A DNA stretch of 64,000 nt, taken from positions 62,001-126,000 of the forward strand of contig NZ_CVRR01000071.1 in NCBI RefSeq assembly GCF_001406815.1, written 5' to 3'. Origin of the DNA: Roseburia faecis. Its GTDB lineage: Bacteria; Bacillota; Clostridia; Lachnospirales; Lachnospiraceae. A program made the translations under genes and the position numbers. Numbering within the stretch: position 1 is the stretch's first letter; each line of letters begins with the position of its first letter. Below are positions 58,629-64,000 of this stretch, piece by piece. The notes beneath the pieces were generated by a model that was not told the DNA's origin, did no database searches, and saw only the letters and a program-made list of their open reading frames with translations.

Positions 58629-59717
58629 ATGCTTAATCTGAAAGGACCGTCTGATAAGAAAAGTAAAAATATAATTGGTATTATACAAAGCTGCCTTATC
58701 CTGGTATTGGTAATTCTTATTATTTTTATGATGATACAGATTAGCTGGTTACAAGGGACAGCGCGTGTAATAAATTATGCAGGTCTGGTACGTGGAGCTA
58801 CACAGCGTGAAGTAAAATTAGAAATTACAGAAAACCGGAATGAAGAATTAATGAAATATTTGGATGATATTCTGAGTGGGTTAAGATATCAAGATGGACA
58901 TTATGAACTGGTAAAACTCTATGATAAAGAATATCAGGAAAAATTAAAGATTCAGAGTGATTACTGGGAAAAATTGAAAACAGAAATTGAAGCCGTAAGA
59001 AGTGTGGGATATGAAAATACAGATATTGTCAATATGAGTGAGATTTATTTTAAGATGGCAGATGAAACTGTATTTGCAGCAGAAAAGTATTCCGAAAAGA
59101 TTGCCACAAAGATTCGCACCATAGAGATTCTGTCTGCGTTTGATATGCTGTGTCTGGTGATATTGGTTATTGTGCAGACCCTGATGGCAATGAAGATGGC
59201 GGTGAAAAATAAGCTGTTAGAACACAGGGCATATACAGATGCCCATACCGGATTGCCAAACAAAAGTGCCTGTAAGGAACTTCTTGGTAATAAAGAAATA
59301 ATTAGTGAGCCTACCGCATGCATAATGTTTGACCTGAATAATTTAAAGACGGTAAATGATACAATGGGACATTCGGCAGGAGACCAGTTAATATTGAATT
59401 TTGCCCGGCTTTTGCGCAATGTGATTCCGGAAAAAGACTTTGTTGGAAGATATGGTGGAGATGAATTTATGGCAGTTATTTATCATACAAGCCAAACAGA
59501 GGTTGAGGAAATATTAAAATGTTTATGTCTCGAAAAAGACCGGTTAAACAACAGGGAAGACAAAATGCTGATTGACTATGCATATGGATGGGCATTATCC
59601 ACAAACGACGGTAAATATACAATTCAGACATTGCTCGATAAGGCTGACTCTTATATGTACGAAAACAAAAAATTATGTAAGAGATATAAACGGATATCTG
59701 AGGTTGAATTTTTTTAG
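58629..59717 (+). CDS. Membrane diguanylate cyclase with PilJ-like sensor
   Basis: The 362-residue protein has a membrane segment (~18-42), an extracellular helical domain (~45-175) opening with V-I-N-Y-A-G-L-V-R-G-A-T-Q-R, the style of PilJ/type IV-pilus-type sensor domains, a second membrane segment (~180-200) and a GGDEF domain (~205-360) with F-D-L-N-N-L-K and R-Y-G-G-D-E-F. No RxxD site precedes it. Start 58629 follows GGGAGG (58619-58624); an upstream TTG at 58611 is less likely. A terminator follows. It would raise c-di-GMP in response to an outside signal; its neighbour is a likely phosphodiesterase. Confidence 0.88.
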   Translation: MLNLKGPSDKKSKNIIGIIQSCLILVLVILIIFMMIQISWLQGTARVINYAGLVRGATQREVKLEITENRNEELMKYLDDILSGLRYQDGHYELVKLYDKEYQEKLKIQSDYWEKLKTEIEAVRSVGYENTDIVNMSEIYFKMADETVFAAEKYSEKIATKIRTIEILSAFDMLCLVILVIVQTLMAMKMAVKNKLLEHRAYTDAHTGLPNKSACKELLGNKEIISEPTACIMFDLNNLKTVNDTMGHSAGDQLILNFARLLRNVIPEKDFVGRYGGDEFMAVIYHTSQTEVEEILKCLCLEKDRLNNREDKMLIDYAYGWALSTNDGKYTIQTLLDKADSYMYENKKLCKRYKRISEVEFF

Positions 59718-59728
59718 TCTTATAACAG

Positions 59729-59766
59729 GGAATCAGCATCTGTCAAATGCTGGTTCCTTTTATTTA
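59729..59766 (+). terminator. Rho-independent terminator after the membrane GGDEF gene
   Basis: Stem GGAATCAGCAT / ATGCTGGTTCC (59729-59739 / 59747-59757, one G-U pair), 7-nt loop, followed by TTTTATTTATTTT. Confidence 0.85.
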
Positions 59767-59855
59767 TTTTATCAGGAAGGAAGAGAAGCCGGCAAAGGTT
59801 CGGGAAGAAAACAGGCTTTGAGGGATGTCCTGAATGTGATCCATGAAAAAACCTC

Positions 59856-59883
59856 TTGCATTTCCGGAGAGGGTGTGTAATAT
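59856..59883 (+). promoter_or_regulatory. Candidate promoter and leader of thiD-cytX
   Basis: TTGCAT (59856-59861), 16-bp spacer, TAATAT (59878-59883). The rest of 59767-59967 holds no clear gene. The leader has an AGCG...CGCT segment (59892-59930) that might fold. I looked for a TPP riboswitch (CTGAGA ... ACCTGATCTGGATAATGC) and do not see one. Confidence 0.4.
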
Positions 59884-59967
59884 AGTACATGCAGCGGCAG
59901 ATTGGGGGCACCACCTTCAGTCGCTATATAAAATTAATGCACAAAGGGATACGATAAGGAGGATGTT

Positions 59968-60762
59968 ATGTACACAGCATTAACAATTGCTGGAAGTGAT
60001 TCCAGTGGAGGCGCCGGCATTCAGGCAGATATTAAGACAATGACAGCAAACCATGTTTACGCAATGAGTGCGATCACGGCTTTGACTGCCCAGAATACGA
60101 CCGGTGTAACAGATATTATGGAGGTAACCCCGAAGTTTTTGGCAGAGCAGCTGGACAGTATTTTTACGGATATCTATCCGGATGCGATTAAAACCGGAAT
60201 GGTTGCTTCTGGTGAACTGATTGGGACGATTGCGCAGAAGCTGACAGAGTATCACGCAAAAAATATTGTCGTAGATCCTGTCATGGTGGCAACCAGTGGA
60301 GCAAGACTGATCAGTGAGGATGCTATCAGCACATTGAAAAGTAAATTATTACCGCTTGCAACGGTGATTACGCCAAATATTCCGGAAGCGGAAGTGCTTT
60401 CCGAAATGCAGATCAAGACCGATGCAGATATGGAAAAAGCAGCAGAAATTATTTGTGACACATTGGGCTGTGCCGTTTTATTAAAAGGTGGTCATCAGTT
60501 AAATGATGCCAATGACCTGCTCTACCAGAAGGGTAAAGAGCCGGTATGGTTTGAGGGAAAGAGGATTGACAATCCAAATACACACGGGACAGGCTGTACG
60601 CTTTCTTCTGCGATTGCATCAAACCTTGCAAAAGGAAGAGATCTTGAAACGTCCGTGAAGTATGCAAAAAATTATATTTCCGGTGCACTTGCCGCCATGC
60701 TTGACCTTGGAAAAGGAAGCGGACCAATGGACCATGCATTTGCAATTGAAGGAGAATATTAG
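59968..60762 (+). CDS. thiD: Hydroxymethylpyrimidine/phosphomethylpyrimidine kinase
   Basis: The 264-residue ribokinase-fold enzyme phosphorylates HMP and HMP-P for thiamine synthesis. Marks: A-G-S-D-S-S-G-G-A-G-I-Q-A-D (about 8-21), D-P-V-M-V-A-T-S-G (~101), and N-T-H-G-T-G-C-T-L (~207) with the catalytic Cys region. Pairing with the cytX transporter supports salvage of HMP. AAGGAGG precedes the start. Confidence 0.94.
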   Translation: MYTALTIAGSDSSGGAGIQADIKTMTANHVYAMSAITALTAQNTTGVTDIMEVTPKFLAEQLDSIFTDIYPDAIKTGMVASGELIGTIAQKLTEYHAKNIVVDPVMVATSGARLISEDAISTLKSKLLPLATVITPNIPEAEVLSEMQIKTDADMEKAAEIICDTLGCAVLLKGGHQLNDANDLLYQKGKEPVWFEGKRIDNPNTHGTGCTLSSAIASNLAKGRDLETSVKYAKNYISGALAAMLDLGKGSGPMDHAFAIEGEY

Positions 60763-60813
60763 TATCCGGCAAATGTGAGGCCGGGTTTATCATAGGTTAA
60801 GAGGAGTGTACAA

Positions 60814-61998
60814 ATGGAAAAAAAAGGAACTTCCGTGTTCAGTAACGGATTAATTTGGTTTGGAGCAGGTGTATCCCTGGCGGAAATACTGACAGGTACT
60901 TATTTTGCACCGCTTGGATTTGGAAAAGCCATGGCAGCAATTTTACTGGGACATCTGATCGGCGGACTTATGATGTTTGCAGCAGGAATGATTGGAGCGA
61001 AAGAACGAAAAAGTGCCATGGAAACTGTGAAAATGAGTTTTGGCGAGAGAGGAAGCCTTCTGTTTGCTGTCTTAAATGTGTTACAGCTTGTAGGGTGGAC
61101 CGCAATTATGATTTATGACGGAGCACTTGCGGCAGACGGGGTTTTGCATACCGGAATCTGGGTATGGGCGATCATTATCGGCGCACTGATTGTTGTCTGG
61201 ATTTTTGTCGGACTTACGAATCTTGGCAAGTTAAATACGGTTGCCATGACCGCACTTTTTATTTTATCTCTGGTTCTTTTTAAAGTGATCTTTTTTGGAA
61301 CCGGAAGCGCGGCTCCGGTCGTGGATGATGGAAGTCTTACATTTGGTGCGGCTGTGGAACTTGCCGTGGCAATGCCGCTTTCCTGGCTGCCACTGATCAG
61401 TGATTATACAAGAGAAGCAGAAAAACCGTTTGCCGCAACACTTGTCAGTGTGGTTGTCTACAGTCTGGTCAGCATTTTTATGTATATGATTGGTATGGGG
61501 GCTGCTATTTTTACCGGCGAATATGATATTGCGCAGATTATGTTAAAAACAGGGTTTGGCGTTGTGGGACTTCTCATCATTGTATTTTCCACGGTTACGA
61601 CGACGTTTCTGGATGCATATTCCGCAGGAGTTTCAAGTGTTTCCATTTCTTCAAAAATTAAGGAGAAATGGGCAGCGATTGTTGTTACCGTGATTGGAAC
61701 TGTGGCAGCAATTGTTTATCCGATGGATAACATTACAAATTTCCTGTATCTGATTGGTTCTGTATTTGCCCCGATGATTGCAGTGCAGATTGCAGATTAT
61801 TTCATTTTAAAGAAAGCAGATGCTGGGGAATCCGCATTTCAGTGGAGAAATCTTGTGGTGTGGCTGGTCGGTTTTGTACTGTACCGGGTGCTGATGCATG
61901 TGGATACACCGGTTGGAAATACGCTGCCGGATATGGTGATTACCGTAATTGTCTGTGTGATTGTAGAGAAAATTGCAGCAGCAGTAAAAGAAAAATAA
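60814..61998 (+). CDS. cytX: Putative hydroxymethylpyrimidine transporter CytX
   Basis: The 394-residue NCS1-family membrane protein has about 12 hydrophobic segments starting at ~10; the signature near the N-terminus N-G-L-I-W-F-G-A-G-V-S-L-A-E and S-D-Y-T-R-E-A near 198 fit CytX, which imports HMP. It stands 51 bases after thiD, with AAGAGGAG as ribosome site. NCS1 relatives carry cytosine or purines, so the assignment rests on thiD linkage. Confidence 0.88.
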   Translation: MEKKGTSVFSNGLIWFGAGVSLAEILTGTYFAPLGFGKAMAAILLGHLIGGLMMFAAGMIGAKERKSAMETVKMSFGERGSLLFAVLNVLQLVGWTAIMIYDGALAADGVLHTGIWVWAIIIGALIVVWIFVGLTNLGKLNTVAMTALFILSLVLFKVIFFGTGSAAPVVDDGSLTFGAAVELAVAMPLSWLPLISDYTREAEKPFAATLVSVVVYSLVSIFMYMIGMGAAIFTGEYDIAQIMLKTGFGVVGLLIIVFSTVTTTFLDAYSAGVSSVSISSKIKEKWAAIVVTVIGTVAAIVYPMDNITNFLYLIGSVFAPMIAVQIADYFILKKADAGESAFQWRNLVVWLVGFVLYRVLMHVDTPVGNTLPDMVITVIVCVIVEKIAAAVKEK

Positions 61999-62039
61999 GG
62001 TGTTATCATCCTACACCTATTAATCATAAGACTTTTTGT

Positions 62040-62068
62040 TTGACTTTTTAGAAAAAGAGAAATATAAT
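62040..62068 (+). promoter_or_regulatory. Sigma-A promoter before the MATE gene leader
   Basis: TTGACT (62040-62045), 17-bp spacer, TATAAT (62063-62068), near-consensus. Transcripts would start near 62075, only a few bases before the first hairpin of the leader. Confidence 0.82.
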
Positions 62069-62077
62069 AATTTTCAA

Positions 62078-62121
62078 ACGAGTAGCAAACGAGCGTAAAT
62101 CCAGTTTTGCTGCTCGTTTTT
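62078..62121 (+). terminator. Leader hairpin 1 (terminator-like)
   Basis: Stem ACGAGTAGCAAA / TTTGCTGCTCGT (62078-62089 / 62106-62117, one G-U pair) with loop holding GAGCGTAAATCCAG, followed by TTTTTAATTTT. It could be the cytX terminator or, since it lies after a promoter, the first element of a MATE-gene attenuator. Confidence 0.85.
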
Positions 62122-62143
62122 AATTTTATAATGCCATGAAAAA

Positions 62144-62197
62144 GTGTGTAGCTTATCAGCGTAAGTCCAGCTTGTGAGATAAGTACATGCTTTTTTT
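62144..62197 (+). terminator. Leader hairpin 2 (terminator-like) just before the MATE ribosome site
   Basis: Left arm GTGTGTA-G-CTTATC (62144-62157, one bulged G) pairs with GATAAG-TACATGC (62178-62190, two G-U pairs), followed by seven T. Its loop contains AGCGTAAGTCCAG, nearly the loop of hairpin 1. AGGAGG (62208-62213) follows directly. Confidence 0.78.
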
Positions 62198-62224
62198 ATG
62201 TAGAAAAAGGAGGATTCAGTTAAG

Positions 62225-63604
62225 ATGGCAGAAAGAAACAGGATGAAGGAGATGCCGGTCAATAAGCTCATGGTACAGATGGGAATACCGATGATCTTGT
62301 CGATGGCATTGCAGGCGGTCTACAATATTGTGGACAGTGCCTTTGTCGGAAACATGAAGGAGGGAAGTGAAGCCGCTTTAAATGCACTTACGCTGGTGTT
62401 TCCGGTGCAGATGCTCATGGTAGCGGTAGGAATCGGAACCGGTGTGGGGACGAATGCACTTCTTGCGCGGACACTTGGACAGGGAAACAGCAAAAAAGCA
62501 GCAAAAGTTGCGGGAAACAGTTTATTTCTTGGAGTAATTATTTATGCGGTATGTCTGCTGTTTGGAATTTTCGGAGTGAAAGCCTATATTTCATCGCAGA
62601 CGGTTGATCCGGAAGTAATTTCGATGGGAACCGGCTATCTAAGGATATGTTGTGTGATGTCGTTTGGAATTATCTTCTTTTCCCTGTTTGAAAAGTTATT
62701 ACAGGCAACCGGACGTTCACTTTATTCTACAATCGGTCAGGTTGTGGGGGCAGTGGTAAATATTATTCTTGATCCGATCATGATCTACGGGATCGGACCT
62801 GTTCCTGAAATGGGAGTAGAAGGTGCTGCATATGCGACGGTAATCGGACAGGTTGCATCGGCAGTATTACTCTTTATTTTCCATACGAAATTAAATAAAG
62901 AATTTGCGCATGGAACAAAATACATGAAACCGGAGGGTGGAATTATAAAAGAGATTTATTCGATCGGACTTCCGGCGATCATTGCACAGGCATTGATGTC
63001 TATTATGGTTTATGTAATGAATCTGATCTTAAAATTTAATCCTTCGGCGCAGACCGCATATGGATTGTTTTATAAAGTGCAGCAGTTTGTGTTGTTCCTT
63101 GCATTTGGTCTGCGTGATGCGATCACACCGATCATCGCTTTTTCCTATGGGATGGGAAGTAAAAATCGAATTAAGGATGGTATGAAGTACGGACTGATTT
63201 ATACAATCGTACTTATGGTTCTTGGTGTGGCGATCACGGAAATTTTCCCGGGTGCATTTGCAACTTTATTCAACGCAGGGCAGTCAAGAGAATATTTTAT
63301 CGGAGCAATGCACATTATTTCTATCAGTTTTCTTTTTGCAGGAATCAATGTCGCATATCAGGGAATTTATCAGGCATTGGACGGAGGCATCGAGTCGCTT
63401 GTGATTTCGCTGCTTAGACAGCTTGTAATTATATTGCCGTTGGCAGGCATTTTCTCTATTTTCGTCCGAAACGGACAGATGGGAGTTTCGCTGATCTGGT
63501 GGGCGTTCCCGATCACAGAGTTTATCGCGTGTCTGGCCGGCTATGTATTTTTAAAGAGAATCCGTAAAACAAAAGTAGATGTTTTAAGCGAAAGGGAGAT
63601 GTGA
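62225..63604 (+). CDS. MATE family efflux transporter
   Basis: The 459-residue protein has about 12 hydrophobic segments and the MATE plan, opening with [22 protein letters not shown]. The second half repeats the first ([11 protein letters not shown] near 256). It should export drugs or metabolites with Na+ or H+; the substrate is unknown. The leader with promoter and two hairpins suggests control by premature termination. The next gene starts 2 bases after the stop. Confidence 0.92.
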   Translation: MAERNRMKEMPVNKLMVQMGIPMILSMALQAVYNIVDSAFVGNMKEGSEAALNALTLVFPVQMLMVAVGIGTGVGTNALLARTLGQGNSKKAAKVAGNSLFLGVIIYAVCLLFGIFGVKAYISSQTVDPEVISMGTGYLRICCVMSFGIIFFSLFEKLLQATGRSLYSTIGQVVGAVVNIILDPIMIYGIGPVPEMGVEGAAYATVIGQVASAVLLFIFHTKLNKEFAHGTKYMKPEGGIIKEIYSIGLPAIIAQALMSIMVYVMNLILKFNPSAQTAYGLFYKVQQFVLFLAFGLRDAITPIIAFSYGMGSKNRIKDGMKYGLIYTIVLMVLGVAITEIFPGAFATLFNAGQSREYFIGAMHIISISFLFAGINVAYQGIYQALDGGIESLVISLLRQLVIILPLAGIFSIFVRNGQMGVSLIWWAFPITEFIACLAGYVFLKRIRKTKVDVLSEREM

Positions 63605-63606
63605 TT

Positions 63607-64000
63607 ATGGCAAAAAGAATTATTACGATCAGCAGAGAGTTCGGAAGCGGTGGTCGTTTTATTGGGGAAGAAGTGGCAAAGCAGCTTGGCATAAAGTATT
63701 ATGACAAGGATATCATTGCGCAGATTGCGGAGCAGTCCGGATTTTCAGCGGAATATATTGAAGAAAAGGCAGAATTGTCTCCGAAGAAAGGACTGCTTGC
63801 CTATGCGTTTGCAGGACGTGACATCACCGGAAAATCCGTGGAAGATATGGTGTATGAAGCGCAGAGAAAAGTGATTTTGGAGATTGCGGAAAAGGAAAGC
63901 TGTGTGATCATAGGACGGAATGCGGATTTTATCTTAAAAGACAAAGATAATGTGCTGAACGTTTTTATACATGGGGATATGCCGGAAAAGGTGGCGCGTA
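63607..64000 (+). CDS. Cytidylate kinase-like family protein, 5' part only
   Basis: The gene runs off the window after 131 residues. The start M-A-K-R-I-I-T-I-S-R-E-F-G-S-G-G-R with Y-Y-D-K-D-I-I and V-I-I-G-R-N-A-D matches the cytidylate kinase-like (AAA_26) family found widely in clostridia. It probably binds a nucleotide with the P-loop-like G-S-G-G-R; true substrate is not established. AAAGGGAG lies in the end of the MATE gene, 10 bases before the ATG. Confidence 0.88.
   Translation, partial: MAKRIITISREFGSGGRFIGEEVAKQLGIKYYDKDIIAQIAEQSGFSAEYIEEKAELSPKKGLLAYAFAGRDITGKSVEDMVYEAQRKVILEIAEKESCVIIGRNADFILKDKDNVLNVFIHGDMPEKVAR

Noticed and set aside
59880-59967. TPP riboswitch before thiD
   Set aside because: The conserved CTGAGA and ACCTGATCTGG blocks are absent on both strands.
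62075-62200. Guanidine-II (mini-ykkC) riboswitch before the MATE gene
   Set aside because: Two hairpins are present but the required ACGR tetraloops are not at their tips.

Overview
The window looks like chromosomal DNA of a motile, anaerobic Firmicute of the family Lachnospiraceae (Roseburia / Agathobacter / Butyrivibrio type). This is inferred from gene content and moderate G+C: an [FeFe] hydrogenase, phosphoketolase, a type 1B dihydroorotate dehydrogenase with PyrK, chemoreceptors, many GGDEF/EAL proteins, strong AGGAGG-type ribosome sites and near-consensus sigma-A promoters. I see no tRNA, rRNA, CRISPR array, phage or intact insertion sequence. Genus-level placement is a guess.

Layout. 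1-6.1 kb: end of a carbohydrate-binding protein, then a solute-binding lipoprotein, a chemoreceptor broken by a frameshift, and a cytoplasmic sugar-sensor/diguanylate cyclase fusion; together they look like a sugar-sensing module. 6.1-15 kb: a small orphan gene, a TPR lipoprotein coupled to hflX, phosphoketolase xfp, a convergent AraC regulator, typA, and a tandem-OB SSB-like gene. 15-17.6 kb: a cobalamin adenosyltransferase, then a complete lysine riboswitch driving dapA-dapB. 17.6-24.6 kb: a secreted papain-like protease followed by pyrC-pyrF-pyrK-pyrD and, after a chemoreceptor remnant and a terminator, pyrE under its own promoter. 24.6-31 kb: a membrane protein, an M29 aminopeptidase, then purE, purM-purN-purD and a HAD phosphatase. 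31-40 kb: a PAS/GGDEF/GAF/GGDEF/EAL protein, a Csp-like subtilase, a group B-type [FeFe] hydrogenase, a decayed acetyltransferase and an ABC exporter.

40-44 kb: a translationally coupled radical SAM / DUF4130 pair, of a kind predicted but not shown to act in DNA repair, whose promoter carries two LexA-type (SOS) operators; then Nudix hydrolase, cold-shock protein and a DUF5721-like gene. 44-53 kb: M18 aminopeptidase, DegV, FolC, an LRR/VWA/MoxR-ATPase cassette, and ilvE. 52.9-53.7 kb is a gene-free stretch made of three consecutive long imperfect palindromes built from a ~45-nt unit. 53.7-59.7 kb: membrane amidase, HEAT-methyltransferase fusion, and two more c-di-GMP genes. 59.9-64 kb: thiD-cytX, then a MATE exporter whose leader holds two terminator hairpins sharing a loop motif, and the start of a cytidylate-kinase-like gene that runs off the end.

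The observations I rate highest are the SOS-controlled radical SAM/DUF4130 operon, the putative attenuator before the MATE gene, the palindrome cluster, and the two unexplained modules (binding protein-chemoreceptor-diguanylate cyclase; LRR-VWA-MoxR).
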